Origin: Lishizhenia tianjinensis
Lineage (GTDB): Bacteria; Bacteroidota; Bacteroidia; Flavobacteriales_D; Crocinitomicaceae
Reading direction: 5' to 3'
DNA: 64,000 nt
Assembly: GCF_900116425.1 (NCBI RefSeq)
Contig: NZ_FPAS01000003.1
Span: 62,001 to 126,000 of the forward strand
This document shows, in pieces, positions 1 through 9,307 of this stretch. A program made the translations under genes and the position numbers. The notes under the pieces are model-generated. The model was given only the letters and a program-made list of their open reading frames with translations, was not told the DNA's origin and did not search any database. Position 1 is the first letter of the stretch. Every line of letters starts with the position of its first letter.

Positions 1-803
1 GCACTGGTATTGAAGGATGTTGATTCATTCAGCGTATTATAGTGTATAGCATAGAGGTTCCAACCTATGAGTATGGCCAAAGAAAGAATCACAGATATCA
101 CCTGAACCATGGTTTGGTTTTCTGAACTTAAGGCTTGACCTTTTCTATTCTTCCATTCAGCTATCCCCCAACTAAGCAAAGCTGCAAGTGGATAAATAGC
201 ATAGGTAACTTTTAATAAAGTCGCCAGTAAGAAAAAGAAAAGCATGGCGTACCACACTTTCATAGATTTTGACTGACGGTATATTAATAGTGCTCCCAAA
301 GCGAAAAAGGTAAACCCTAAAGCTGGCCCATCTGGTAGATAATTAACCAAGTAAAAATTAAAAACAGCTGAACTTAAAGGAAGCAAAACAACAAGTAAAG
401 CCAGCGTAAATTTAGTCCCCACCCTTCTTAAGGCATGAACTAAATAGATCATACCCGACCAAGTAATTAGAAAATCCATCACTCGAATTACGCTGAAATC
501 TTCACCAAAAAGTTGAAAATAAACACCGGCGATGTAATAGATAATTGGAAACTCACAAGCACCTTTCCCATCAATGTTTTTAAGATTGAACAACTCGGGT
601 TCAAAGAAACTATTTCCCTGGTTGGCATAATTTAGCGCAAAAGCTAAACCGTCTGATTGGCGCATAAAATGGAGTCCGTATGGCGCTTTAAACAAGAGTT
701 CGAATACGCCGAGGAAGTAAAATAAAACCAAGGAAATGACCACAAAAACTATTGTTTCTATTCCTTTGATCTTCGTGGTAGGCAACGTCCATTTCACTTT
801 CAT
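1..803 (-). CDS. GT-C type membrane glycosyltransferase-like protein, 3' end cut off by the window
   Basis: An open minus-strand frame begins at ATG 803 and is still open at base 1, giving 267 visible residues. The protein starts with a short basic stretch, then a membrane segment (about residues 15-35), then a loop reading HFMRQSDGLAFALNY. An Arg-Gln/Asp loop after the first helix is typical of GT-C (PMT/ArnT-like, glycosyltransferase family 39) enzymes, which move a sugar from a lipid carrier on the outer face of the inner membrane. At least four more hydrophobic segments follow. Family membership is inferred from topology and this loop only; a general polytopic membrane protein is the alternative. 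No other gene is visible on this side to give context. Confidence 0.6.
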   Translation of the reverse strand, partial: MKVKWTLPTTKIKGIETIVFVVISLVLFYFLGVFELLFKAPYGLHFMRQSDGLAFALNYANQGNSFFEPELFNLKNIDGKGACEFPIIYYIAGVYFQLFGEDFSVIRVMDFLITWSGMIYLVHALRRVGTKFTLALLVVLLPLSSAVFNFYLVNYLPDGPALGFTFFALGALLIYRQSKSMKVWYAMLFFFLLATLLKVTYAIYPLAALLSWGIAEWKNRKGQALSSENQTMVQVISVILSLAILIGWNLYAIHYNTLNESTSFNTS

Positions 804-906
804 GAAAACAAATAAAGTAAAAGATAAATGACTTTTTACACAAACGCCTCACTTAATTTAAACGGTGATAAAAGTCAATCTATTTTTTTTCTCCACCTCT
901 ATGCAT

Positions 907-914
907 TACTTTTG
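907..914 (+). promoter_or_regulatory. -7 promoter box (TACTTTTG) upstream of trhO
   Basis: TACTTTTG fits the Bacteroidota -7 consensus TAnnTTTG and lies 28 bases before the trhO start. It is embedded in an inverted repeat, ATGCA-N7-TGCAT at 901-917. I see no clear TTG at the -33 position. Confidence 0.5.
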
Positions 915-942
915 CATCCTTATTTAACGAAAAATACATAGC

Positions 943-1998
943 ATGCAACTGTGGAATAAATTAAGTAGGGAGGAACTTGTAGAAAAATTAAACGAGAGCG
1001 GATTCAAATTCGTTACCGTATCTTTTTACAAATACGCTCCTATAGAAAACGTACAAGTTTTTAGAGATCACCTTTTCCAAATGTGGTCAGAACTAGATGT
1101 AGTAGGTAGAACTTACGTAGCTCACGAAGGTATCAACGCGCAAATTTCAATTCCAATTCCAAATTTCGAAAGGTTTAGAAATGAATTGTATTCAATTTCT
1201 TTCTTAGACGGAGTTCGTTTGAACATTGCCGTGGATGAGTCTGCAACAGAACACCCCTTCTTGAAGTTAAAAATCAAAGTTCGTCCAAAAATTCTAGCGG
1301 ACGGTTTAAACGATGAAACTTTTAACCCTTCGGACACTGGAAAACACTTAAAAGTAGAAGAGTTCAATGCCTTAACAGATGATCCAGAGACCATCTTGAT
1401 AGACATGCGTAATCACTACGAAACGGAAGTGGGACACTTTAAAGGTGCTATTACACCAGACGTAGATACGTTTAGAGACTCTTTACCAATTATCGAAGAA
1501 GAGATTTTAAAAGGAAACGAAGACAAAAACATCGTAATGTACTGTACAGGTGGTATACGTTGTGAGAAGGCTTCGGCTTGGTTTAAGCACCAAGGTTATA
1601 AAAATGTGCACCAATTGGAAGGTGGTATTATTAAGTACGCCAATGATGCCAAAGCAAGCGGTTTAGAAAATAAATTCATCGGTAAAAACTTCGTATTTGA
1701 CGAAAGAAGAGGTGAACGTATTTCTGATGATATCATTGCGGTATGTCACCAATGTGGTGAAGCGTGCGACACGCACACAAACTGTGTAAACGACGCTTGT
1801 CACTTGTTATTTATTCAGTGTGACAGCTGTAAAGAAAAATACGAAAACTGTTGTTCAGAAGATTGTCAAGATGTGATTCACTTACCTGAAGAAGAGCAAA
1901 AAGCTTTGCGTAAAGGAAAAGAGAACTCTAATAAAATCTTCAAAAAAGGAAGATCAGAAAAATTGAAATTTAAAGGATCGGCTTGTATGGATGCTTAG
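943..1998 (+). CDS. trhO: tRNA uridine(34) hydroxylase TrhO (YceA-type rhodanese protein)
   Basis: The 351-residue protein matches the TrhO/YceA family, which hydroxylates U34 of certain tRNAs towards 5-hydroxyuridine using oxygen. An N-terminal acylphosphatase-like domain (about residues 20-110) is followed by a rhodanese domain (about 125-235) with the loop CTGGIRCE; Cys201 is the expected catalytic cysteine. The C-terminal third (about 255-310) is rich in CxxC-like pairs (VCHQCGEACD, CDSCKEKYENCC), usual in this family and probably metal binding. Length is normal. It is a single gene, transcribed from its own promoter and closed by a hairpin terminator at 2041. Confidence 0.93.
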   Translation: MQLWNKLSREELVEKLNESGFKFVTVSFYKYAPIENVQVFRDHLFQMWSELDVVGRTYVAHEGINAQISIPIPNFERFRNELYSISFLDGVRLNIAVDESATEHPFLKLKIKVRPKILADGLNDETFNPSDTGKHLKVEEFNALTDDPETILIDMRNHYETEVGHFKGAITPDVDTFRDSLPIIEEEILKGNEDKNIVMYCTGGIRCEKASAWFKHQGYKNVHQLEGGIIKYANDAKASGLENKFIGKNFVFDERRGERISDDIIAVCHQCGEACDTHTNCVNDACHLLFIQCDSCKEKYENCCSEDCQDVIHLPEEEQKALRKGKENSNKIFKKGRSEKLKFKGSACMDA

Positions 1999-2040
1999 CG
2001 TCTGTAACTTGAAATTACGAAAGATTTTAAAAGCAATAAA

Positions 2041-2075
2041 AAAGACCGTTTCAGCATTGAAACGGTCTTTTTGTT
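2041..2075. terminator. Bidirectional hairpin terminator between trhO and the DUF1573 gene
   Basis: AAAGACCGTTTC (2041-2052), a six-base loop and GAAACGGTCTTT (2059-2070) form a perfect 12 bp stem with a T run after it and an A run before it, so it can end transcripts from both converging genes. Confidence 0.9.
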
Positions 2076-2093
2076 TTATCAAATAAATACTAC

Positions 2094-2633
2094 TTATTCA
2101 GCTATCATTGGCTTCATTACATCCGCAGTAATTCTAAGTATCACTTGTTTTTCAGGAACATTCGCTGTTACCGTAACAGTTTTGTTCTGTGGTCCAAACT
2201 GACCTGGTTTTGATTTGAAAGAAACTTCTAATTCTCCTTCTTGACCAGGAGCGATAGGCTCTGTTGGTTTTTTAGGAACGGTACATCCACAAGAAGCTTT
2301 CGCCTCTTCTATCACCAACGGTTTATCTCCCGTGTTCATTACCTTAAAAGTATAACTCACTTCTGTTTCAGGATCTACCTTACCAAAGTCATGGATTCTT
2401 TCGTTAAAATCCATAGTAGTTTGCTTGGCCAATCTTTCAGCTTCTTCCTTCTGCCTTTTTTCTTCCAAACGTTTTTCATCCGCAGCTATTTCCTCAGGTG
2501 TTCTTTCTGAAGCTACCAATTTAGAAACTACCTCTCCTTCATTTGGTGAAACATCTGCATCTATACTTGATGAATCACATGCTACCAAAGCACCTAATAC
2601 AGCTAATCCTAAGATTACTTTTTTCATTTTCAT
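2094..2633 (-). CDS. DUF1573 domain lipoprotein
   Basis: The 179-residue product starts with a lipoprotein signal peptide (lipobox LVAC, Cys19). A low-complexity, Glu/Lys-rich linker (about 45-70) follows, then a DUF1573 immunoglobulin-like domain (about 75-175) with the family signature ASCGCTVP. Such proteins are common in Bacteroidota envelopes; their function is not established. The start ATG at 2633 directly follows the stop of the S41 protease gene, so the two are almost certainly co-transcribed. A second in-frame ATG at 2627 could equally be used. Confidence 0.85.
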   Translation of the reverse strand: MKMKKVILGLAVLGALVACDSSSIDADVSPNEGEVVSKLVASERTPEEIAADEKRLEEKRQKEEAERLAKQTTMDFNERIHDFGKVDPETEVSYTFKVMNTGDKPLVIEEAKASCGCTVPKKPTEPIAPGQEGELEVSFKSKPGQFGPQNKTVTVTANVPEKQVILRITADVMKPMIAE

Positions 2634-4238
2634 TTATTGTTTTGCAAGTTCAACCTTATTATAAATATCTCCGGCTAATATAGTTATTGCCTTATTTAAA
2701 ATCTCATTCTTTTGGTTATAAATCCTGTAAAATGCATTATATCCCCATAGATTTTGAGCAATGGCTGCTTTCATTCTAACTTGTAAGAGCTCTTTACTGA
2801 TGTCGTAGTCTTCCTGATTAAACTCTAAATCTTCATTCTCACCAACGGCATAACTAAAGAAATTGTTCATGAATTCCTCATCAAGGATGAAATCTGCATC
2901 AAAAGCTTCTACATCATCATACTTCTTTTTTAAAGTTTCTCTGTTGGTGTTCACATATTCCAAACAGAAAGAATTGATTACGCCTGACCTACTCAATGCT
3001 CTGTAATAATCAGAATATTCGTTGGTATCTAAGGGTACAAATACATCAGGCATAATTCCACCTCCACCATATACTGTCCTCTTAGTAATAAGCGTAGAAT
3101 ACTTTAATGAATCTTCCAATTTTATAGAGTCTTGATTCATCAACTCTCCGTGCATGTATCGCTCGTAATAATCGTTTTTGTAAGCCTCTAAATCATCGTA
3201 AGGCTTTTGAATGAAACGACCAGATGGCGTGAAATAACGGGCTATGGTTAAACGGATTTGAGATCCATCATTCAACTCTATTGGTCGTTGAACCAAACCT
3301 TTCCCGAAAGTTCTTCTTCCTACTATCAAACCTCTGTCCCAATCTTGAACAGCTCCGGAAACAATTTCACTAGCTGATGCTGTTCCTTCATCGGTTAAAA
3401 TTACCAATCTCCCTTTTTCAAAATCACCTTTTGTATCTGCTACGTACTCTTGACGTGGTTGAGCTCTTCCTTCAGAATAAACAATCAGTTTATCATCCTT
3501 TAAAAACTCATCTGCAATTAATTTCGCCGCGTACAGAAGTCCGCCCCCATTACCTTGTAAATCCAGCACTAAATCCTTCATCCCTTCTTTCTTCAATTCC
3601 TCGAGAGCTTCTTTTATTTCTTGACTCGAAGTTCTTGAGAAGCTGGTCAACTTAATGTAGCCCACATTTTTAGATAGCATGTACTTAGCCACTACAGAAT
3701 TAACTGGAATATCATCTCTAGTGATGGTAAAATTGAGTAACTTCTCTTTGTCGCCCCTCATAATTTCCACCTTCACTTTGGTATCTTTATCGCCCAGCAA
3801 GCGCTCTCTTACACCTGAATTTTGCAAACCAACACCGGCTACATTTTCCCCATCTATGTAAATGATTTTATCTCCAGCTTGTATACCAACTCTCTCAGAA
3901 GGTCCTGTAGGAATAGGATTCACTACAATTAACGTATCCTTCAAAATTTGAAACTGTACACCTATCCCCACAAATGATCCATTAATACTTTGGTTTGCAC
4001 TTTGAACTTTTTCTCGGGGGATGTAGGTAGAGTGTGGATCTAATTTCTCCAACATGTTGCGAATGGCGTCGTCAGCAATTTTATCTCCTTCAACTTCCTC
4101 CACATAGTATCTGTCCACGTAATTAAATACCTCTCCTAATTTCACAGCATTTTGCTGGGTGGAGTTTTCTTCTTGAGCAAAAGCAATTCCCGTTGTAAAA
4201 AGGAAAGCTCCTGCGAGTATTTTATAGTTTATTTTCAT
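2634..4238 (-). CDS. S41 family C-terminal processing peptidase (CtpA/Prc type)
   Basis: This 534-residue secreted serine protease has a cleavable signal peptide (residues 1-21, ending AFAQ), a PDZ domain (about 85-170) and the S41 catalytic core. The nucleophile is Ser288 in GTASASE, with the general base Lys313 in FGKGLVQ, 25 residues later as in characterised CTPs, and Gln317 four residues after the Lys. The family trims or degrades periplasmic proteins from their C-termini. The C-terminal extension after about residue 390 is typical of Bacteroidota members. It is the first gene of a two-gene unit with the DUF1573 lipoprotein. Confidence 0.93.
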   Translation of the reverse strand: MKINYKILAGAFLFTTGIAFAQEENSTQQNAVKLGEVFNYVDRYYVEEVEGDKIADDAIRNMLEKLDPHSTYIPREKVQSANQSINGSFVGIGVQFQILKDTLIVVNPIPTGPSERVGIQAGDKIIYIDGENVAGVGLQNSGVRERLLGDKDTKVKVEIMRGDKEKLLNFTITRDDIPVNSVVAKYMLSKNVGYIKLTSFSRTSSQEIKEALEELKKEGMKDLVLDLQGNGGGLLYAAKLIADEFLKDDKLIVYSEGRAQPRQEYVADTKGDFEKGRLVILTDEGTASASEIVSGAVQDWDRGLIVGRRTFGKGLVQRPIELNDGSQIRLTIARYFTPSGRFIQKPYDDLEAYKNDYYERYMHGELMNQDSIKLEDSLKYSTLITKRTVYGGGGIMPDVFVPLDTNEYSDYYRALSRSGVINSFCLEYVNTNRETLKKKYDDVEAFDADFILDEEFMNNFFSYAVGENEDLEFNQEDYDISKELLQVRMKAAIAQNLWGYNAFYRIYNQKNEILNKAITILAGDIYNKVELAKQ

Positions 4239-4459
4239 CTTGATTTTTTATATAAGAATCCCTTGCAAAAGGCATACCTAGCTAATTTAAAAAATGTTTG
4301 GAATTAAACAGGGTGTTTTGGAAGACCTTTCCACATTCCCTTTTCGTCCGTCTAAATTTTAAACAGCGTTTTGTTAACGATATTGCCTTACTACAAGTAA
4401 TTTATGCCCTTAATATTAGTTATTTAGTAAATCTTAATGTTACCCTAAAAATTGCAGTT

Positions 4460-5368
4460 ATGCGTAAGCTCCTTTTTGCTCTGTTTCTACTTTTAACCAG
4501 CTTTGGTTATGCCCAGGATATACAGCTCGATAAACTTGAGATGTACTACGACCAAGGACATTACAAAATGGTAAACCGAAGAGCAGAACGTTTAATGGAC
4601 AATCCAGAATACGACAATTCTTTGGTTCCTGGCTATTATGCGGCAGTAAGTAGCTTGGCTTTGTACCAGGATAAAAAATGGAAAAAAAGACATACAGAAG
4701 CTTTGGACAACGCTTTTACCTACCTGCTCGCATTAAAAAATTCTGACAAGGGAATAGATCTTATTGAACGACACATTTATGAATTGCGCAGCTTACAACG
4801 CGACTTAACCGACTGGGCCAACGATTTAAAATTACAAAAAGAAGAAAGTACTTTTCAAAAAGTAAATCTATTTTTGGAAAAATTCTACAGTACAGCTCAG
4901 CTAAACAATCAAGCCGTTGAGGAGAAACTAGAAGAAACGAATTCACAATTAAAAGATAGTTTGCAACCGGTTGAAGAAATAGATGCGAGCGTACAACAAA
5001 AAATAATAGTAGAAGCCGCAAGAGAACAACTCGGAGTACCTTATGCTTGGGCCGGTACTACCCCAAAAGGATTTGATTGCAGTGGCTATACAAGTTATGT
5101 ATACAAGCAAGTAAACATAGATTTACCCAGAAGGGCCGAAGACCAACACGCAATTGCGAAGAAAATTAAGGCGAAAAATGTTGAAATAGGAGATTTAGTA
5201 TTCTTTAAGAAAGGTAGCGGTATCAACCATGTTGGAATTGTTATTTCTAAAAACAACGGATCCATACAAATGATACATTCTAGTTCTAGTATAGGGATTT
5301 CTATTGTAGATATCTACGCTTCGAAATACTGGGAACAACGCCTACATTCTTTCGGACGTATGCTTTAG
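4460..5368 (+). CDS. NlpC/P60 family cell-wall hydrolase
   Basis: A longer frame reaches back to a TTG at 4298, but ATG 4460 begins a clean signal peptide (MRKLLFALFLLLTSFGYAQ), so I place the start there (302 residues). The C-terminal NlpC/P60 domain (about 185-300) carries the cysteine peptidase residues: Cys207 in FDCSGY, His257 in NHVGIV and a third polar residue, His273. Such enzymes cut D-Glu-diaminopimelate or related peptide bonds in peptidoglycan. The N-terminal 170 residues are helical and may be a repeat-like scaffold; I recognise no named domain. The gene converges with and overlaps the next one by 4 bases. Confidence 0.85.
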   Translation: MRKLLFALFLLLTSFGYAQDIQLDKLEMYYDQGHYKMVNRRAERLMDNPEYDNSLVPGYYAAVSSLALYQDKKWKKRHTEALDNAFTYLLALKNSDKGIDLIERHIYELRSLQRDLTDWANDLKLQKEESTFQKVNLFLEKFYSTAQLNNQAVEEKLEETNSQLKDSLQPVEEIDASVQQKIIVEAAREQLGVPYAWAGTTPKGFDCSGYTSYVYKQVNIDLPRRAEDQHAIAKKIKAKNVEIGDLVFFKKGSGINHVGIVISKNNGSIQMIHSSSSIGISIVDIYASKYWEQRLHSFGRML

Positions 5369-5895
5369 GCTTTTCTAAAGAAAGTTAAAGCGATGCTAGC
5401 CAAAGAAAAAATGGCCAACAAAACAAACAATACATTAAAGTAAATAGTACTGTTTAAGGGAATTAAAAAACCTACACTTAAGGCTGCTCCTAGCGAAAAA
5501 GTAGTAAGACCTACTAAAGCGTAAGCCTTACTATTTTCTATTTTAAAAAAATCTAATTTTTGTGCTATTCCCACCACTACTGTTAGCTGGGCACTGGCCA
5601 ATATATAGGTCCAAGAATCTTCCATATCGTTCCCCAACATCCATACGTAGATGTATAAAACTAAAGGCAGTAAGGTCAAAGGATAAAACACAACTTTACC
5701 CAACCATTTCCCTGATTTATTCCCTACTAAAATTCGCAAGGTATAGGTACTTAAAGTTAGTAAAGCGCTTAAGATAATATAAGGTGTAAACCAAAGGAAA
5801 GAAAGCGGTTTGATAGCCACCAGAAAAAGCAAGGCCAACAAAACGATAAAAGCTAAAAAAGAAATTCTTAGCAAGATACTTTCCAATGAATTCAT
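5365..5895 (-). CDS. Hypothetical six-helix membrane protein
   Basis: The 176-residue protein is almost entirely hydrophobic, with about six predicted membrane segments and a short basic C-terminus (FFRKA). I do not recognise the family. The frame is open upstream to 5970, but that would overlap the end of the agmatinase gene by more than 70 bases; ATG 5895, two bases after the agmatinase stop, gives a normal membrane-protein N-terminus. The position suggests co-transcription with the polyamine genes, though a functional link is only a guess. Confidence 0.65.
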   Translation of the reverse strand: MNSLESILLRISFLAFIVLLALLFLVAIKPLSFLWFTPYIILSALLTLSTYTLRILVGNKSGKWLGKVVFYPLTLLPLVLYIYVWMLGNDMEDSWTYILASAQLTVVVGIAQKLDFFKIENSKAYALVGLTTFSLGAALSVGFLIPLNSTIYFNVLFVLLAIFSLASIALTFFRKA

Positions 5896-5897
5896 AC

Positions 5898-6926
5898 TTA
5901 AATTTCCTTGTTTAATTTCAACGCACAGATTACGTTCCACAATGCACGTGCACCTACGTTTGCATCCCAAGCATCATCTCCCACCTCGCATAAATCAAAA
6001 CCTATGATTTCTTTGTTAGAACGTGCTAAGGTATACAACAAGTAGTTGATTTGTTCTAAATCGAAACCACCTGGAACTGGAGTACCCGTATTTGGACATA
6101 AAGAAGGCTTTAAACCATCTATATCGTACGAAATGTAGACTTTGTTTGGTAAACTAGCAATGATATCCTCCACCTGCTCTTTCCACGTCTTTCCTCCAAA
6201 GTTTTCTTCTTTCAATTCCCAATCGTAGAAACAACGAACGCGTTTAGGATTTGCTTCTATGATATCCACCTCTGATTGAGCGATATCACGAATTCCTACT
6301 TGCACCAACTTTTCAACGTTTTCTAATTTGAGCGCATTAAACATGATACTTGCGTGCGATTGTTCGAAATTCTCGTAAGCATCTCTCAAATCGGCATGGG
6401 CATCTATTTGAAGAATACCAAACTTTGTTTGTTCGGCCAATGCTTCAATTAATGCAAGAGGTGTTGAATGTTCTCCACCTATTACACCTACCAATTTATT
6501 TTGTTTTAAATCGGCTGCAATTTTGGCTTTGTATTCTTCTTTCAACTTGGTTTGCACCGCGTTCATTTCTTGCACCAAGGTTGTAAACTTCTCACTTTCT
6601 TCCAACTTCCCACCTTCTTCTAAATAGTCGATGTAAGCTGTTGTTTGCGAAGAAAGATCTTCGTTTACCGCCTCCCAACGCTCATCTATAGGTTCCCAAT
6701 ACACTTTTGTATTGTACGCCTTCTTCACGTAAGGATTGTAAAAGTCTAACTGTGTTGATTCGCGTAAGATAGCAGCTGGTCCACCAGCCGTACCTCTACC
6801 ATAGCTTGCGGTCGCATCCCATGGAAAAGGATACAAAACTATGTCCGCCTGAACATGCGTAACGGGAAATCCGAAGATATTCCCGTTAGCAATTCCTACC
6901 CCATTTGGATCAAAATCTTTCTTCAT
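5898..6926 (-). CDS. speB: Agmatinase-like ureohydrolase
   Basis: The 342-residue protein belongs to the arginase/agmatinase fold and has the full dimanganese set: GGEHS, DAHADLRD and SYDIDGLKPS, with the GTPVPGG loop after it. Enzymes of this family hydrolyse a guanidino group to urea. Agmatine (giving putrescine) is the likely substrate because the next gene makes spermidine from putrescine; formimidoylglutamate or arginine remain possible because substrate cannot be read from the core motifs. It starts one base after the stop of the AdoMet decarboxylase/spermidine synthase fusion, so the two form an operon. Confidence 0.85.
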   Translation of the reverse strand: MKKDFDPNGVGIANGNIFGFPVTHVQADIVLYPFPWDATASYGRGTAGGPAAILRESTQLDFYNPYVKKAYNTKVYWEPIDERWEAVNEDLSSQTTAYIDYLEEGGKLEESEKFTTLVQEMNAVQTKLKEEYKAKIAADLKQNKLVGVIGGEHSTPLALIEALAEQTKFGILQIDAHADLRDAYENFEQSHASIMFNALKLENVEKLVQVGIRDIAQSEVDIIEANPKRVRCFYDWELKEENFGGKTWKEQVEDIIASLPNKVYISYDIDGLKPSLCPNTGTPVPGGFDLEQINYLLYTLARSNKEIIGFDLCEVGDDAWDANVGARALWNVICALKLNKEI

Positions 6927-6927
6927 C

Positions 6928-8205
6928 TTATTTCAAAAGATCCTTCACAAAATTAGGCAATGCAAAACTTGCTGTGTGCAGTTCTGTATTGTAGTATCTT
7001 AAACCTTTTGCATCTACAAAAGCATCAGCTGCTGCTTGGTCTGCAAAAGACTTCATGTTTATATTTCCTTTGATTCCGTATTGGAACGACCACATACCCG
7101 TTGGGTAGGTTGGAACGTAGAATAAAGAAACTGGAGCTTTGTCTTCTCCGAATAATCCTCTCAAGGTTGCGTTCAATTCTGCGAAGGCATTTTCATTGAA
7201 TTTAGGAGATTCTCCCTGTGCAATTAAAATTCCGTTTTCATTCAACGCGTTGTAACAGTTTTGGTAAAACTCTACAGAGAACAATCCTTCAGCCGGTCCA
7301 ACAGGATCTGACCCGTCAACCACTAATAAATCGTAAGCTCCTGCAGCTGCTTGTTTCACGTACTCAATTCCGTCACCCACGATCAATTCTAAACGTGGAT
7401 CATCAAATGCTGCTGCGATAGAAGGCAAGTGCTTTTTACACGCTTCAATTACTTCTCCATCTATCTCAACCATTGTTACCTTCTCCACACCTTCGTGCTT
7501 CAAAATTTCTCTAACGGTACCACCGTCTCCTCCACCAATAACCAAGACGTTCTTCACGTTTCCGTGAGCCATCATAGCTGGGTGAGAAATCATTTCGTGG
7601 TAGTGGAACTCATCGTTCTCTGTTGTCATGAACATATCGTCCAAGGTCAACAACTTACCATATTTTGGTGATTCCAAAATTCTCACGCGTTGGAAAGGCG
7701 ATTGAACATCGTGGAAAACTTCACCGGTGTACTTCAAAGAAAGGGCTTGGTTTTCATCTTTATCTGTAAACCATACGTTTCTTGTGTACATTCCTGGGTT
7801 TACCCACTCATCTGCCTTCTGACGCATCGTAGAAATATCGAAATCGTTTCTTGTAAGTAAGTTTACAGAACCACGTTTCATTTCTAACGCCGAGTAATTT
7901 TTGGCTTGAAAACAGTCTTTTAGGAAATCAAAAGAAATCCATGCGTCCATTTCTCCACACGTGAACAAATCAACCGCTGCATAACCATATTCTGGCCAGG
8001 TATGTATGGCCAGGTGACTTTCTTGAATCACCACCACCCCACTTACTCCGTATGGATTAAAGTGGTGGAAAGTTGAGTTAATAACAGTAGCTCCAGCCTT
8101 TTGTGCTGCACCTACCATGTCTCTTTCAATAGCAGAAACGTCGTTCATAATCTCTGGTGAACAACCCATGAATTCTACTAGAATGTGATTTCCTAATGCA
8201 CTCAT
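6928..8205 (-). CDS. AdoMet decarboxylase proenzyme fused to spermidine synthase
   Basis: One 425-residue chain carries two polyamine enzymes. Residues 1-120 are a bacterial-type S-adenosylmethionine decarboxylase with Glu62-Ser63 (the self-cleavage site that makes the pyruvoyl cofactor), His68 and Cys83, exactly the numbering of the well-studied Thermotoga enzyme. Residues about 140-425 are an aminopropyltransferase of the SpeE fold, with the nucleotide-binding GGGDGG motif, the MVEID acidic turn and the [14 protein letters not shown] substrate loop. Together they would turn AdoMet plus putrescine into spermidine. The gene is the first of an operon with agmatinase and faces away from the DUF350/DUF4178 gene run. 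Confidence 0.92.
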   Translation of the reverse strand: MSALGNHILVEFMGCSPEIMNDVSAIERDMVGAAQKAGATVINSTFHHFNPYGVSGVVVIQESHLAIHTWPEYGYAAVDLFTCGEMDAWISFDFLKDCFQAKNYSALEMKRGSVNLLTRNDFDISTMRQKADEWVNPGMYTRNVWFTDKDENQALSLKYTGEVFHDVQSPFQRVRILESPKYGKLLTLDDMFMTTENDEFHYHEMISHPAMMAHGNVKNVLVIGGGDGGTVREILKHEGVEKVTMVEIDGEVIEACKKHLPSIAAAFDDPRLELIVGDGIEYVKQAAAGAYDLLVVDGSDPVGPAEGLFSVEFYQNCYNALNENGILIAQGESPKFNENAFAELNATLRGLFGEDKAPVSLFYVPTYPTGMWSFQYGIKGNINMKSFADQAAADAFVDAKGLRYYNTELHTASFALPNFVKDLLK

Positions 8206-8346
8206 TTAAATAAAAAAATTTGGGCGTAAAAGTATGCCAATTTCAAATAGTTTTCTAAAACTAGGAATATTTTTTTCAATGGAACTTACATATTGTCTTT
8301 TAATTCTTAAATTCAAGCCAATAAAGAAAAACTCAAACAACTCTAT

Positions 8347-8496
8347 ATGTCTAGAAATCAAAAGTTAATCACTCTTATCATATTAATTTTTATTGCTATT
8401 GCAGTTCTTAGTTGGTTCTTCAGAAGATGGGGATTTGTAGGTGCTGGAATAGGTGGATTTATTCTTGGATACTTTTTAGGAAGAAAAAACAGCTAA
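8347..8496 (+). CDS. Small membrane protein, 49 residues
   Basis: A short frame from ATG 8347 encodes MSRNQKLITLIILIFIAIAV followed by a Trp/Arg turn and a second Gly-rich hydrophobic stretch (GFVGAGIGGFILGYFLG), ending in RKNS. This is a clean two-helix or helix-plus-glycine-zipper membrane protein. It ends six bases before the next gene, reads in the same direction and is probably the first gene of the DUF4178/DUF350 run. I know no named family for it. Confidence 0.6.
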   Translation: MSRNQKLITLIILIFIAIAVLSWFFRRWGFVGAGIGGFILGYFLGRKNS

Positions 8497-8502
8497 TTTT
8501 TT

Positions 8503-9306
8503 ATGCAAAGAGGACAAAAACCAAATGCACGTCGCAGGAAGTTAAATTACCAAAGATCCATCTTGCAAGAAGAGCTTGCGCTTTACAATAGGCAAAAAGA
8601 AATACTACCTGTACTCGGGGTTTTACTTCTTTTTGGTGTACTCTTTCTTTTCCTGAACTTCAAATTTTCAGTAAAGGGGAATTCTTTTGATGCGCATAGA
8701 ATAGAACAAGGGTTTGAATTTACTATAGAAGATCCTGGAGTTCATCAAATAGACATTCTCAATCATCCGAATATTATTTCAGACAACCAAGCAACTCATT
8801 TAAAGACGGAAGTTTTTATTAAAAAGGAAGGTAAAAAACTCTACCATTATTACCTGACCAACAAAAGTGTTTCCGGTAGCCAATTGCAACGGTTGAACTA
8901 TTATTTCCGAGAAGCTGGAAACTACCAACTTACATTTCGACACAGTTTAATTACAACTACCCAAAGCATTAAGGAACCTGCAGAGGTTAAGAAAGTAACG
9001 CTTACTCCAAGACAAGGAAACGCAAAGCTTATTACTTGGGGAATGCGCTTATTTCTCTTGGGAGTAATTATCATACTCTTATTGAAAGATTATTTTGGTC
9101 CAGTTAAAAACTACCAAAAAATCATACAAAACAAGGAATACAATTTAAAAAACAAAAGCCTCTATATAGCCCTATCTATAGCCGTTTTATGGTTAGTTTT
9201 GGGCTATGCACTAGCGAGTAGCGGCTATGGTTTTGCCGGGTACAACAATGACATGCATGCTCCGGCAAAAAGTGTTCAAATCGATAATAATTATTACATC
9301 AACTAA
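8503..9306 (+). CDS. Membrane protein with periplasmic beta-rich domain, unknown family
   Basis: The 267-residue protein has a basic cytoplasmic N-terminus (residues 1-33, partly coiled), a membrane helix (about 34-53), a soluble beta-rich stretch (about 55-170) and two further helices (about 178-195 and 216-237). No named domain is recognised. It lies between a small membrane protein and a DUF4178 protein with spacers of six and one bases, so it belongs to the same transcription unit. Its layout, an external domain anchored by three helices, would suit a scaffold or sensor of an envelope complex, but that is inference. Confidence 0.65.
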   Translation: MQRGQKPNARRRKLNYQRSILQEELALYNRQKEILPVLGVLLLFGVLFLFLNFKFSVKGNSFDAHRIEQGFEFTIEDPGVHQIDILNHPNIISDNQATHLKTEVFIKKEGKKLYHYYLTNKSVSGSQLQRLNYYFREAGNYQLTFRHSLITTTQSIKEPAEVKKVTLTPRQGNAKLITWGMRLFLLGVIIILLLKDYFGPVKNYQKIIQNKEYNLKNKSLYIALSIAVLWLVLGYALASSGYGFAGYNNDMHAPAKSVQIDNNYYIN

Positions 9307-9307
9307 T

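Noticed and set aside
1122-1406. Antisense frame of 94 codons inside trhO
   Set aside because: It lies wholly inside a confidently identified gene, has no promoter and no recognisable domain; a shadow frame.
4298-4459. N-terminal extension of the NlpC/P60 protein from TTG 4298
   Set aside because: It would place about 54 odd residues before a clean signal peptide at ATG 4460.
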